Shown: positions 16,022 through 24,049 of the stretch, piece by piece
Position numbering within the stretch: the first letter of the stretch is position 1
Layout of the letters: every line of letters starts with the position of its first letter
Source of the DNA: Actinokineospora alba
GTDB taxonomy: Bacteria; Actinomycetota; Actinomycetes; Mycobacteriales; Pseudonocardiaceae
NCBI RefSeq assembly: GCF_004362515.1
Contig: NZ_SNXU01000001.1
Location: forward strand, 1,054,001-1,118,000
Reading direction: 5' to 3'
Length of the DNA: 64,000 nt
Notes under the pieces: model-generated
Database searches by the model: none
Seen by the model: only the letters and a program-made list of their open reading frames with translations
What the model was told of the DNA's origin: nothing
Translations under genes and position numbers: made by a program

Positions 16022-16420
16022 TTACCAGACGTAGGCGAGGACTTCTCCGCCCACGCCCTGCTTGTTTGCCTGACGGTCGGTCAGCAGGCCACCGGACGTG
16101 GAGATGATCGCCACGCCCAGGCCACCGAGAACCTTCGGCAGATTGGTCGACTTCGCGTACACCCGGAGACCGGGCTTCGACACCCGGCGCAGACCGGCGA
16201 TGCTGCGCTCGCGATTGGGGCCGTACTTCAGCTCGACGACGAGGTTCTTGCCCTTCTCGCCGTCTTCGTCGCGGAAGCCGGTGATGTAGCCCTCACGCTG
16301 AAGGATCTCGGCGATGTGCGCCTTGAGCTTCGAGTGCGGCAGCACGACCTCGTCGTGGTATGCCGAGTTGGCATTACGCAGACGGGTCAAGAAGTCTGCG
16401 ATCGGGTCGGTCATCGTCAT
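16022..16420 (-). CDS. rpsH: 30S ribosomal protein S8
   Basis: 132-residue central-domain 16S rRNA binder and, in E. coli, the spc-operon translational repressor. It starts MTMTDPIADFLTRLRNAN and ends GVGGEVLAYVW with STSGGLLTDRQANKQG before it. A second ATG two codons in (16414) is an alternative start. Confidence 0.98.
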   Translation of the reverse strand: MTMTDPIADFLTRLRNANSAYHDEVVLPHSKLKAHIAEILQREGYITGFRDEDGEKGKNLVVELKYGPNRERSIAGLRRVSKPGLRVYAKSTNLPKVLGGLGVAIISTSGGLLTDRQANKQGVGGEVLAYVW

Positions 16421-16496
16421 GGTGACCTGTCAACCTTTCTCGCCGTGGTTCCCTTTCAGGCCTACGGCGAACTGGGGGTAAAGCGGGCTAGGCAGC

Positions 16497-16522
16497 CCGG
16501 TCCACAGCGGACTGTGGACCGG
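16497..16522 (-). other. Intercistronic hairpin between rpsN and rpsH
   Basis: Perfect 11-bp stem (CCGGTCCACAG / CTGTGGACCGG) with a 4-base loop, seven bases after the rpsN stop. No U-tract. Possibly an RNA stability or processing element inside the spc operon. Confidence 0.5.
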
Positions 16523-16528
16523 ACGGTC

Positions 16529-16714
16529 CTACCAGCTGGACTTGCTGACGCCGGGCAATTCGCCCGCGTGGGCCATCTGGCGCAGGCAGATTCGGCACAG
16601 GCCGAACTTGCGGAACACCGAGTGCGGACGGCCGCAGCGGTTACACCGGGTGTAGCCGCGCACCTTGAACTTCGGCTTCTTGGAAGCCTTGTGGACAAGA
16701 GCCTTCTTCGCCAT
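16529..16714 (-). CDS. rpsN: 30S ribosomal protein S14, zinc-binding type Z
   Basis: 61 residues with the zinc site CNRCGRPH and CRICLRQ (two CXXC pairs), the C+ short form. It starts MAKKALVHKASKKPKF and ends GVSKSSW. Many actinomycetes also have a zinc-independent paralogue used under zinc starvation; none is in this window. Confidence 0.98.
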   Translation of the reverse strand: MAKKALVHKASKKPKFKVRGYTRCNRCGRPHSVFRKFGLCRICLRQMAHAGELPGVSKSSW

Positions 16715-16718
16715 CGGC

Positions 16719-17282
16719 TCAGTTCTCCTTGAACGGGAAGCCCAGGTGCTTCAGCAGCGCCCGGCCCTCTTCGTCGTTGATCGCGGTGGTGACGATGGTG
16801 ATGTCCATGCCGCGCTGGCGGTCGATCGAGTCGGGATCGATCTCGTGGAACATCGACTGCTCGTTGAGGCCGAACGTGTAGTTGCCGTTGCCGTCGAACT
16901 GCTTGCCCGACAGGCCGCGGAAGTCGCGGATACGCGGCAGCGCGATCGTCAGCAGGCGGTCGAGGAACTCCCACATGCGGTCGCCGCGCAGGGTGACCCG
17001 GGCGCCGATCGGCATGCCCTCACGCAGCTTGAACTGCGCGATGGACTTGCGGGCCTTGCGGACCTCGGGCTTCTGGCCGGTGATCGTGGCGAGGTCGCGG
17101 ACCGCACCCTCGATCAGCTTGCCGTCGCGGGCGGCGTCGCCGACACCCATGTTGACGACGACCTTGACCACGCCGGGGATCTGCATGACGTTGGCGTAGT
17201 TGTACTCGTCCCGCAGAGCGACCGTGATTTCCTCGCGGTAGCGCGTCTTGAGACGGGGGATGATCTTCTCAGTGGTAGTCAT
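16719..17282 (-). CDS. rplE: 50S ribosomal protein L5
   Basis: 187-residue 5S rRNA-binding protein forming the B1b intersubunit bridge with S13. Typical: VALRDEYNYANVMQIPGVVKVVVNMG, TGQKPEVRKARKSIAQFKLREG and the C-terminal GMDITIVTTA. Close spacing to rplX and rpsN on either side. Confidence 0.98.
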   Translation of the reverse strand: MTTTEKIIPRLKTRYREEITVALRDEYNYANVMQIPGVVKVVVNMGVGDAARDGKLIEGAVRDLATITGQKPEVRKARKSIAQFKLREGMPIGARVTLRGDRMWEFLDRLLTIALPRIRDFRGLSGKQFDGNGNYTFGLNEQSMFHEIDPDSIDRQRGMDITIVTTAINDEEGRALLKHLGFPFKEN

Positions 17283-17284
17283 GA

Positions 17285-17614
17285 TCAGATCTCCTTCCCA
17301 TTGCCGCTGCCGCGAGCGATACGGACCTTGCGGCCCTCGTCATCGAACTTGTAGCCCACGCGGACCGCCTTGCCCTCGGACACCAGCATCACGTTCGACA
17401 CGTGGATGGGCGCTTCCTGGGTGACGATGCCGCCGGACTGGGCGCCGCGCTGGGTCTGCGAGATCCGGGTGTGCTTCTTGACCCGGTTCACACCCTCGAC
17501 GAGGACCTTGGAGGTCTCGGGGTAGGCCTGAATGACCTTGCCCTTCGCGCCCTTGTCCTTGCCCGCGATGACGACGACCGTGTCGCCCTTCTTGATCTTC
17601 ATCTTGGTCTTCAT
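17285..17614 (-). CDS. rplX: 50S ribosomal protein L24
   Basis: 109-residue KOW-domain assembly initiator for the large subunit. The N-terminus MKIKKGDTVVVIAGKDKGAKG carries the KOW motif, followed by VEGVNRVKKHTR. In-frame Met codons at 17614 and 17602 both allow starts; the first is used. One to four bases separate it from rplN and rplE. Confidence 0.97.
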   Translation of the reverse strand: MKTKMKIKKGDTVVVIAGKDKGAKGKVIQAYPETSKVLVEGVNRVKKHTRISQTQRGAQSGGIVTQEAPIHVSNVMLVSEGKAVRVGYKFDDEGRKVRIARGSGNGKEI

Positions 17615-17617
17615 GAG

Positions 17618-17986
17618 TCAGAGCACCTCCGGCGCGAGCGAGATGATCTTCATGAACTTCTTGTCGCGCAGCTCGCGGCCGACCGGGCCGAAGATGCGGG
17701 TCCCACGGGGCTCACCCTCCGGCTTGATCAGCACGGCGGCGTTCTCGTCGAACCTGATGTAGGACCCGTCCGGACGGCGACGCTCCTTGACGGTGCGAAC
17801 GATGACCGCCTTGACGACGTCACCCTTCTTCACCGCCGCACCGGGGATCGCGTCCTTGACGGTGGCGACGATGATGTCGCCGATGCCCGCGTAGCGACGG
17901 CCCGAGCCACCGAGAACACGGATGCAAAGGATTTCCTTCGCACCGGTGTTGTCGGCGACACGCAGCCGCGACTCCTGCTGGATCAC
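17618..17986 (-). CDS. rplN: 50S ribosomal protein L14
   Basis: 122-residue protein of the intersubunit face. Starts at GTG: MIQQESRLRVADNTGAKEIL, with GDIIVATVKDAIPGAAVKKG and FGPVGRELRDKKFMKIISLAPEVL at the end. First gene of the spc part after rpsQ. Confidence 0.98.
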   Translation of the reverse strand: MIQQESRLRVADNTGAKEILCIRVLGGSGRRYAGIGDIIVATVKDAIPGAAVKKGDVVKAVIVRTVKERRRPDGSYIRFDENAAVLIKPEGEPRGTRIFGPVGRELRDKKFMKIISLAPEVL

Positions 17987-18060
17987 TTCAACTCCTGACC
18001 ATTCTTGGCTCGCCAGATTTCCGACCTGACAAGCTCGGTCTTACCTGGAACAGCTTGTGG

Positions 18061-18348
18061 TTACTTGGCCTTCTCGAGGATCTCGACGAGCCGCCAGCGC
18101 TTGGACGCCGACAGCGGGCGGGTCTCCATGATCTGGACCCGGTCGCCGATACCCGCGGTGTTGCCCTCGTCGTGCACCTTCACCTTGGTGGTGGAGCGCA
18201 GGACCTTGGAGTACCGCGGGTGCTTCTTGCGGTCTTCCAGGGCGACGACGACGGTCTTGTCCATCTTGTCGGACACGACCAGGCCCTCGCGGACCTTGCG
18301 GTTGTTGCGGACTTCGGTTTCAGTCTCGTTCACAGTGTTCTCGCTCAT
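18061..18348 (-). CDS. rpsQ: 30S ribosomal protein S17
   Basis: 95-residue OB-fold primary 16S rRNA binder. Core: LVVSDKMDKTVVVALEDRKKHPRY and HDEGNTAGIGDRVQIMETRPLS. Its ATG overlaps the rpmC stop (ATGA), so the two are translationally coupled. Confidence 0.97.
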   Translation of the reverse strand: MSENTVNETETEVRNNRKVREGLVVSDKMDKTVVVALEDRKKHPRYSKVLRSTTKVKVHDEGNTAGIGDRVQIMETRPLSASKRWRLVEILEKAK

Positions 18349-18587
18349 GCTGCGCCCTCAGCAGACGCGTCGGGGGCCGACGAGAGGCCGAGCTCGCGCT
18401 CGCGCATCACGGTGTAGATCCTGGCGATCTCGTGCTTGACCGTGCGCAGCCGACGGTTGTTGTCGAGCTGCCCGGTGGCCATCTGGAAACGAAGGTTGAA
18501 GAGCTCTTCCTTCGCCTCACGCAGACGCAGCACGAGCTCTTCTTCGTTGAGCTCGCGGAGGTCTGCCGCGGTGGTTCCCGCTGCCAT
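18345..18587 (-). CDS. rpmC: 50S ribosomal protein L29
   Basis: 80-residue helical hairpin protein near the exit tunnel. Core: ELRELNEEELVLRLREAKEELFNLRFQ-type helix followed by GQLDNNRRLRTVKHEIARI. Acidic/Ala tail. Overlaps rplP upstream and rpsQ downstream by four bases each. Confidence 0.97.
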   Translation of the reverse strand: MAAGTTAADLRELNEEELVLRLREAKEELFNLRFQMATGQLDNNRRLRTVKHEIARIYTVMRERELGLSSAPDASAEGAA

Positions 18588-19006
18588 CAGAAGTCACCAC
18601 CTTCACGCGTGACGATGCGGCACTTCATCGGAAGCTTGTGGATCGCGCGGCGCAGTGCCTCGCGCGCCACGGTCTCGTTCGGGAAGCTCATCTCGAACAT
18701 GACGCGACCCGGCTTGACGTTGGCCACCCAGTACTCGGGGGAACCCTTACCGGAACCCATGCGGGTCTCGGCAGGCTTCTTGGTGAGCGGGCGGTCGGGG
18801 AAGATGTTGATCCACACCTTGCCGCCACGGCGGATGTGCCGGTTGATGGCGATACGAGCGGACTCGATCTGCCGGTTGGTGACGTACGCGGGCTCGAGCG
18901 CCTGGATGCCGAACTCGCCGAACGTGACGCGCGTGCCGCCCTTGGCAGCGCCCGATCGCTTCGGGTGGTGCTGCTTGCGGTGCTTTACCCTGCGCGGGAT
19001 AAGCAT
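18587..19006 (-). CDS. rplP: 50S ribosomal protein L16
   Basis: 139 residues, close to the A-site finger and peptidyl-transferase centre. Landmarks: MLIPRRVKHRKQHHP, INRHIRRGGKVWINIFPDRP and KKPAETRMGSGKGSPEYWVA. Follows rpsC with a three-base gap. Confidence 0.98.
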   Translation of the reverse strand: MLIPRRVKHRKQHHPKRSGAAKGGTRVTFGEFGIQALEPAYVTNRQIESARIAINRHIRRGGKVWINIFPDRPLTKKPAETRMGSGKGSPEYWVANVKPGRVMFEMSFPNETVAREALRRAIHKLPMKCRIVTREGGDF

Positions 19007-19009
19007 GAC

Positions 19010-19840
19010 TCAGCTCTCCCCGTTGCCAGAGGCTTCTGCCGCGGGGGCTTCTGCCTTCGTCTGCTGCGCCTCGGCGGCCGCACGGCCCGCCTCGGTGCTG
19101 GTAGCGGTGGTGCCGGAGGCACCGGAGCGACGCGCCCGGTTCGGACGCTCACGACGCGGCTCGCGACGGTCGGCCGACGGAGCAGCCGAACGCGCCTCGT
19201 GCTCGCGGCGGCCGCCGACGACCTCGCCCTTGTAGATCCACACCTTGACGCCGATACGGCCGAAGGTGGTGCGGGCCTCGAAGAAGCCGTAGTCGATGTC
19301 CGCGCGCAGCGTGTGCAGCGGGACGCGACCCTCGCGGTAGTGCTCCGAGCGGGACATCTCGGCGCCGCCGAGACGGCCACCGCACTGCACCCGGATGCCC
19401 TTGACCTGCGGCGAGCGCATGGCCGACTGGATGGCCTTGCGCATCGCGCGCCGGAACGACACACGGTTGGACAGCTGCTCGGCGGTCACCTGGGCGACCA
19501 GCTGGGCGTCGGCCTCGGGGTTCTTGACCTCGAGGATGTTGAGCTGGACCTGCTTCTTGGTGAGCTTCTCGAGCTCGCCGCGAATACGGTCAGCCTCAGC
19601 GCCACGACGGCCGATGACGATTCCGGGACGCGCGGTGTGGATGTCGACGCGAACCCGGTCACGGGTCCGTTCGATCTCCACGCGGGAGATGCCGGCGCGC
19701 TCCATGCCCTTGGACAGGAGGCGGCGGATCTTCACGTCTTCCGCGACGTACTCGGCGTACTGCTTGTCGGCGTACCAACGGGACCGCCAGTCGGTGGTGA
19801 TCCCAAGCCGGAAGCCGTGTGGGTTGATCTTCTGCCCCAT
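19010..19840 (-). CDS. rpsC: 30S ribosomal protein S3
   Basis: 276-residue mRNA-entry-channel protein. The KH domain is visible (RPGIVIGRRGAEADRIRGEL), as is the C-terminal S3 domain (GIRVQCGGRLGGAEMSRSE, GRIGVKVWIYKG). The last 55 residues are a disordered Arg/Ala-rich actinobacterial tail. The start overlaps the rplV stop as TAATG. Confidence 0.98.
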   Translation of the reverse strand: MGQKINPHGFRLGITTDWRSRWYADKQYAEYVAEDVKIRRLLSKGMERAGISRVEIERTRDRVRVDIHTARPGIVIGRRGAEADRIRGELEKLTKKQVQLNILEVKNPEADAQLVAQVTAEQLSNRVSFRRAMRKAIQSAMRSPQVKGIRVQCGGRLGGAEMSRSEHYREGRVPLHTLRADIDYGFFEARTTFGRIGVKVWIYKGEVVGGRREHEARSAAPSADRREPRRERPNRARRSGASGTTATSTEAGRAAAEAQQTKAEAPAAEASGNGES

Positions 19841-20253
19841 TAGCGGGCACCACCCTTCTTGGCAGCCTTGGCTGCGGGCTTCGGCCGGGACTCGACCTCG
19901 ACCGTGATGTGGCTCGTGCGCTTGCGGATCCGGTAGGCGCGCCCCTGGGCACGCGGACGGAAACGCTTCAACGTCGGACCCTCGTCCACGTACACCGTCG
20001 ACACCCAGAGGGTGTCCGGGTCGAGGTTGAGGTTGTTCTCGGCGTTGGCAATGGCACTGGCGAGCACCTTCGCGACCGGCTCACTAGCTGCCTGCGGCGC
20101 GAACTGGAGCACGGCCAGGGCCTCGCTGGCGCTACGGCCCCTGATGAGCTCGACGACGCGGCGCACCTTCATGGGCGTGTCGCGAACGTAGCGAGCCCGA
20201 GCAACGGCGCGAGGAAGTTCCTCCTGCGCCGGAGCTTCGTTACGGGCGTTCAT
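19840..20253 (-). CDS. rplV: 50S ribosomal protein L22
   Basis: 137-residue exit-tunnel protein. Core: ARARYVRDTPMKVRRVVELIRGRS, and the tunnel-facing beta-hairpin region GPTLKRFRPRAQGRAYRIRK. The C-terminal tail is Lys/Ala-rich. It does not carry the extra C-terminal domain seen on L4 and L17 here. Confidence 0.98.
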   Translation of the reverse strand: MNARNEAPAQEELPRAVARARYVRDTPMKVRRVVELIRGRSASEALAVLQFAPQAASEPVAKVLASAIANAENNLNLDPDTLWVSTVYVDEGPTLKRFRPRAQGRAYRIRKRTSHITVEVESRPKPAAKAAKKGGAR

Positions 20254-20324
20254 CGCTGCTTCCCCTTGCTAGGACTAGCCCCGCTCACGCGGGGAGAGTT
20301 TGCTCTGTTAGTTCGAGCCGCCTG

Positions 20325-20606
20325 CTAGCGGCGACGGGCCTTGCGGTCGTCCTTGATGTGGCCCTTGAACGTGCGGGTCGGGGCGAACTCGCCCAGCTTG
20401 TGACCCACCATGGCCTCGGAGACGAACACCGGGACGTGCTTGCGGCCGTCGTGCACGGCGATCGTGTGCCCCAGCATGTCGGGGATGATCGTCGAGCGAC
20501 GCGACCAAGTCTTGATCACGGTCTTCTTGCCGGACTCGTTGAGAGCGTCCACCTTCTTGAGCAGGTGGTCGTCCACGAACGGGCCCTTCTTCAGGCTGCG
20601 TGGCAT
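20325..20606 (-). CDS. rpsS: 30S ribosomal protein S19
   Basis: 93-residue head protein bridging to the large subunit. Sequence starts MPRSLKKGPFVDDHLLKK and contains WSRRSTIIPDMLGHTIAVHDG and GHKLGEFAPTRTFKGH. Standard rplB-rpsS-rplV order with a 71-base gap before rplV. Confidence 0.98.
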   Translation of the reverse strand: MPRSLKKGPFVDDHLLKKVDALNESGKKTVIKTWSRRSTIIPDMLGHTIAVHDGRKHVPVFVSEAMVGHKLGEFAPTRTFKGHIKDDRKARRR

Positions 20607-20623
20607 TGCTTCTACCTCCCTGC

Positions 20624-21460
20624 TCAGCGCTTGTTCTTGCCGGTGGTCCGGCGGCGGACGATCAGCTTGTCGCTCGGCTTGTTGCGGCGAGTGCGGCCTT
20701 CGGGCTTACCAGCCGGGTTCACCGGGTGGCGACCACCGGAGGTCTTACCCTCACCACCACCATGCGGGTGGTCGACCGGGTTCATCGCGACACCGCGGAC
20801 GGTCGGGCGCTTGCCCTTCCAGCGCATGCGGCCCGCCTTGCCCCAGTTGATGTTGGAGTGATCGGCGTTGCCGACCTCTCCGACCGTGGCGCGGCAGCGA
20901 ACGTCCACGTTGCGGATCTCGCCGGACGGCATACGCAGCTGGGCGTAGGGGCCGTCCTTCGCGACGAGTCGCACGCTGACACCGGCGGACCGGGCGATCT
21001 TGGCGCCGCCACCGGGGCGGAGCTCGATCGCGTGGATCACGGTGCCGACGGGGATGTTGCGCAGCGGCAGGTTGTTGCCCGGCTTGATGTCGGCGCGGGG
21101 GCCGTTCTCAATCGGGTCGCCCTGCGACAGCTTGTTCGGCGCGATGATGTAGCGCTTCTCGCCGTCCGCGTAGTGCAGCAGCGCGATGCGGGCGGTGCGG
21201 TTGGGGTCGTACTCGATGTGAGCGACCTTGGCCGGCACGCCGTCCTTGTCGTTGCGGCGGAAGTCGATGAGGCGGTACGCGCGCTTGTGACCGCCACCCT
21301 TGTGCCGGGTGGTGATCTTGCCGTGCGCGTTACGCCCGCCCTTGCCATGCAGGGGACGGATCAGCGACTTCTCCGGCGTCGACCGGGTGATCTCGGCGAA
21401 GTCCGACACGCTGGAGCCACGACGGCCCGGGGTGGTCGGCTTGTATTTGCGGATGCCCAT
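20624..21460 (-). CDS. rplB: 50S ribosomal protein L2
   Basis: 278-residue protein essential for peptidyl-transferase-centre assembly and subunit joining. Landmarks: MGIRKYKPTTPGRRGS, RLIDFRRNDKDGVPAKVAHIEYDP, and the functional C-terminal segment VRGVAMNPVDHPHGGGEG with the conserved His near the catalytic centre. Between rplW and rpsS. Confidence 0.98.
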   Translation of the reverse strand: MGIRKYKPTTPGRRGSSVSDFAEITRSTPEKSLIRPLHGKGGRNAHGKITTRHKGGGHKRAYRLIDFRRNDKDGVPAKVAHIEYDPNRTARIALLHYADGEKRYIIAPNKLSQGDPIENGPRADIKPGNNLPLRNIPVGTVIHAIELRPGGGAKIARSAGVSVRLVAKDGPYAQLRMPSGEIRNVDVRCRATVGEVGNADHSNINWGKAGRMRWKGKRPTVRGVAMNPVDHPHGGGEGKTSGGRHPVNPAGKPEGRTRRNKPSDKLIVRRRTTGKNKR

Positions 21461-21475
21461 GTTTTAGTCAGTCCC

Positions 21476-21775
21476 TTACGCGGCCGGGCCGCCGAAGATC
21501 TCGATCGGCTTGCTCTCCGGGGAGAGCGTGACGATCGCGCGCTTCGTGTCCTTGCGCTTGCCGAACCCGGTGCGGGTGCGCTTGCGCTTTCCGTTGCGGT
21601 TGAGCGTGTTGACGCTCACCACCTTCACGCCGAAGACCTTCTCGACCGCGATCTTGATCTGGGTCTTGTTGGCGTCCGGAGACACCACAAAGGTGTACTT
21701 GTTCTCTTCGAGGAGCCCGTAGGACTTCTCGGAGATCACCGGCGCGAGCAGGATGTCGCGGGGATCGGGGATCAC
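21476..21775 (-). CDS. rplW: 50S ribosomal protein L23
   Basis: 99-residue exit-site protein, docking point for trigger factor and SRP. It starts at GTG (MIPDPRDILLAPVISEKSY), with VEKVFGVKVVSVNTLNRNGK in the centre. The start overlaps the rplD stop as GTGA. Confidence 0.98.
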   Translation of the reverse strand: MIPDPRDILLAPVISEKSYGLLEENKYTFVVSPDANKTQIKIAVEKVFGVKVVSVNTLNRNGKRKRTRTGFGKRKDTKRAIVTLSPESKPIEIFGGPAA

Positions 21776-22668
21776 TTGTCCTCCTCAGACTTCCGCTGCG
21801 ACGGCGGCAACTGGAAGCCAGCCTTCTCAGCGTCCTCGGCGGTGGCGAACCACACCTCGGCAACGGTCCGGTCGTAGAAAGCGGTGCCCGGCGCGTGGTA
21901 CAGCTTCGAGTCGGCGTTGCCCTTGATCGGGAAACCCTCCGGCTGCGAGCCGTCCTCCAGCGCGTCGTGGCTGCCCGCACCGAAGCGCGAGTCGCCGACG
22001 AGGCCCTGGACCTCGGAGCCCTTGGCCGAAGCCTTGGCGCCGCGGGTCGGGGCGGACAGGAACGAGTCGAGCGCGGCCTTCGTGAACACGATGTCGTCGT
22101 TGACGAGCACGTCATAGGTGTTCAGCTGGTCCGGCGCGATCACGTGCACGTTCTGCAGGTTGCGCACCGACACCCAGGCGACGTCCTCGTCACGGGTCAG
22201 CACGACCAGAACGCGCTTGGCGTCGGTCAGCGTGGCCAGCAGGTTGCGGGCGGTCTTGGTCGAGGGCTTGTCGCCGTCCACCAGGCCGGTCACCACGTGC
22301 ACCTGGCCGGAGCGGGCCCGGTCGGAGAGGGCACCGCGCAGAGCGGCGGCCTTCATCTTCTTGGGGGTCCGCTGGGCGTAGTCGCGCGGCTGCGGGCCGT
22401 GCGAGATACCGCCGCCGACGAACTGCGGGGAACGCGTCGAGCCCTGACGGGCGCGGCCGGTGCCCTTCTGGCGGTACGGCTTCTTGCCGCCGCCGGAGAC
22501 CTCGCCACGAGTCTTCGTCGAGTGCGTGCCCTGGCGGGCCGCGGCGAGCTGCGCCGTGACCACCTGGTGCATCAGCGGAATGTTCGCCTGCACGTCGAAG
22601 ATCTCTGCGGGAAGCTCGGCAGTGCCGTCGGTCTTGCCCGCGGGGGTCTTGATGTCAATGCTGGTCAT
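21772..22668 (-). CDS. rplD: 50S ribosomal protein L4 with C-terminal extension domain
   Basis: Exit-tunnel ribosomal protein and, in E. coli, S10-operon repressor. Residues 1-about 220 are canonical L4 (HQVVTAQLAAARQGTHSTKTRGEVSGGGKKP split over positions 34-65, GTGRARQGSTRSPQFVGGG). The protein is 298 residues, about 75 longer than usual. Residues about 237-292 are the extra domain shared with L17 (LEDGSQPEGFPIKGNADS ... FYDRTVAEVWFATAE ... GFQLPPSQR), then a short charged tail. It is in frame and ends at the GTGA overlap with rplW, so this is not an assembly artefact. Confidence 0.96.
   Translation of the reverse strand: MTSIDIKTPAGKTDGTAELPAEIFDVQANIPLMHQVVTAQLAAARQGTHSTKTRGEVSGGGKKPYRQKGTGRARQGSTRSPQFVGGGISHGPQPRDYAQRTPKKMKAAALRGALSDRARSGQVHVVTGLVDGDKPSTKTARNLLATLTDAKRVLVVLTRDEDVAWVSVRNLQNVHVIAPDQLNTYDVLVNDDIVFTKAALDSFLSAPTRGAKASAKGSEVQGLVGDSRFGAGSHDALEDGSQPEGFPIKGNADSKLYHAPGTAFYDRTVAEVWFATAEDAEKAGFQLPPSQRKSEEDK
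21793..21960 (-). repeat. Dispersed coding repeat, copy B (L4 C-terminal domain)
   Basis: Partner of the 3898-4065 segment: same length, same strand, about 90% nucleotide identity by hand count. Several third positions that could vary freely are identical, which suggests recent duplication or gene conversion. Confidence 0.9.
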
Positions 22669-23318
22669 CAGGCACCACCCTTAGCTGCGGAACGCAGGAA
22701 CAAGAGGCCGCCCTTGGGCCCCGGAACGGCGCCCTTGATCAGGATCAGGCCGGACTCGCCGTCGACCTGGTGCACCTTGAGGTTCTGGGTGGTCACCCGG
22801 ACGTTGCCCATCCGGCCCGCCATCCGCAGGCCCTTGAACACGCGGCCCGGGGTGGCACAGCCACCGATGGAACCCGGGGAGCGGTGCTTGCGCTGGGTGC
22901 CGTGCGAGGCGCCCAGACCCTTGAAGCCGTGCCGCTTCATGACACCCGCGGTGCCCTTGCCCTTGGTGGTCCCCGTGATGTCGATGACCTGACCGGCCTC
23001 GAACACCTCAGCGGTGATCTCCTGGCCGAGCTCGTATTCGGTGGCGTCGGTGGTGCGCAGCTCCGCGAGGAAGCGGCGCGGCGTCACACCCGCCTTGCCG
23101 AAGTGGCCGGCTTCAGGCTTGTTGACCTTGCGCGGGTCGATGGCGCCGAACGCCAGCTGGACCGCGACATAGCCGTCGGATTCCTGGTTACGGATCTGCG
23201 TGACCACGTTGGGTCCCGCCTTGACGACGGTCACCGGAACGATCCGGTTGTTCTCGTCGAAGATCTGGGTCATCCCGAGCTTGGTGCCCAGGATTCCCTT
23301 CATCTGCCTGTCAGACAT
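22668..23318 (-). CDS. rplC: 50S ribosomal protein L3
   Basis: 216-residue assembly-initiator protein. Landmarks: GILGTKLGMTQIFDENNRIVP-type N-terminus, TTKGKGTAGVMKRHGFKG, and GQRKHRSPGSIGG-like central loop (GTQRKHRSPGSIGGCATPGR, Gln near the peptidyl-transferase centre). ATG at 23318 (MSDRQMKG) is preferred over the long upstream open frame. Its stop overlaps the rplD start (ATGA). Confidence 0.97.
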   Translation of the reverse strand: MSDRQMKGILGTKLGMTQIFDENNRIVPVTVVKAGPNVVTQIRNQESDGYVAVQLAFGAIDPRKVNKPEAGHFGKAGVTPRRFLAELRTTDATEYELGQEITAEVFEAGQVIDITGTTKGKGTAGVMKRHGFKGLGASHGTQRKHRSPGSIGGCATPGRVFKGLRMAGRMGNVRVTTQNLKVHQVDGESGLILIKGAVPGPKGGLLFLRSAAKGGA

Positions 23319-23356
23319 GGCTATCGTTACTCTCCGCCGCTCTCGCCACGCACGCT

Positions 23357-23662
23357 TTACTGGATGTTGACGTCGACACTGGCCGGCAGGTCGATGCGCA
23401 TGAGCGCGTCGACCGTCTTCGGCGTCGGGTCGAGAATGTCGATCAGACGCTTGTGCGTACGCATCTCGAAGTGCTCGCGCGAGTCCTTGTACTTGTGCGG
23501 CGAGCGAATGACGCAGTAGACGTTCTTCTCGGTGGGCAGCGGCACTGGCCCGACGACCCGCGCGCCGGTGCGCGTCACGGTCTCCACGATCTTGCGCGCG
23601 GACGCGTCGATCGCCTCGTGGTCGTAGGCCTTGAGCCGGATGCGGATCTTCTGTCCCGCCAT
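23357..23662 (-). CDS. rpsJ: 30S ribosomal protein S10
   Basis: 101-residue protein, also NusE in antitermination complexes with NusB/NusG. Sequence MAGQKIRIRLKAYDHEAID, ETVTRTGARVVGPVPLPTEK and the conserved EHFEMRTHKRLIDI. First gene of the merged S10/spc operon. It is preceded by a 390-base leader/promoter region before the tuf terminator. Confidence 0.98.
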   Translation of the reverse strand: MAGQKIRIRLKAYDHEAIDASARKIVETVTRTGARVVGPVPLPTEKNVYCVIRSPHKYKDSREHFEMRTHKRLIDILDPTPKTVDALMRIDLPASVDVNIQ

Positions 23663-24010
23663 AATGGCTTGCCGTTCCTCTGTCTCGTACCGCTGCGGTG
23701 CGGTTGCGATCCCCGGCGGGCCCGCAAAGGCCGTGCCGCGCCGCTTCCCTGTTCATAAGTCAATTCGGTGTTCGGATCCCTGGCTTCCCCGGTCCACGCG
23801 GTCGGGCGTGTCGCGCCGACTCCACATGCGGGTCCCTTGTCGATTCCGAGCTCCACTGGTGGAGGACTCATCGCCACGGGGGCCAAACCAAAGATCCGAG
23901 GGTCGTAATAGACCCCGGCACTCGTGCCGAGGCGGCCGGTAAGAAGCTGACCGGCCGCCCCGCAACGAGCAACCCATAAAGAATGCCACACGAGGGTGCG
24001 GCAATCCAAA
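23663..24010 (-). other. 5' region of the S10 operon (non-coding)
   Basis: About 350 bases upstream of rpsJ with no supportable gene. It contains a perfect 14-base palindrome CTCCACTGGTGGAG (23851-23864) and a candidate promoter at 23975-24004. A leader of about 300 bases leaves room for ribosomal-protein feedback structures, but I cannot identify a specific one. Confidence 0.5.
23975..24004 (-). promoter_or_regulatory. Candidate promoter for S10 operon
   Basis: Minus strand TTGCCG and TTTATG separated by 18 bases, just downstream of the tuf terminator. Both hexamers are imperfect; position is the main support. Confidence 0.3.
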
Positions 24011-24042
24011 CCGGGGTGTCCGAGCTAACTCGGACACCCCGG
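24011..24042 (-). terminator. Terminator after tuf
   Basis: Perfect 14-bp stem (CCGGGGTGTCCGAG and complement) with a 4-base loop, eight bases beyond the tuf stop, followed on the minus strand by TTTGGATT. It separates the str operon from the S10 operon. Confidence 0.8.
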
Positions 24043-24049
24043 ATCGGAA

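Noticed and set aside
23753..24037. Small gene on the minus strand in the S10 leader
   Set aside because: No ribosome-binding site, overlaps the tuf terminator and promoter candidate, and low-quality composition.
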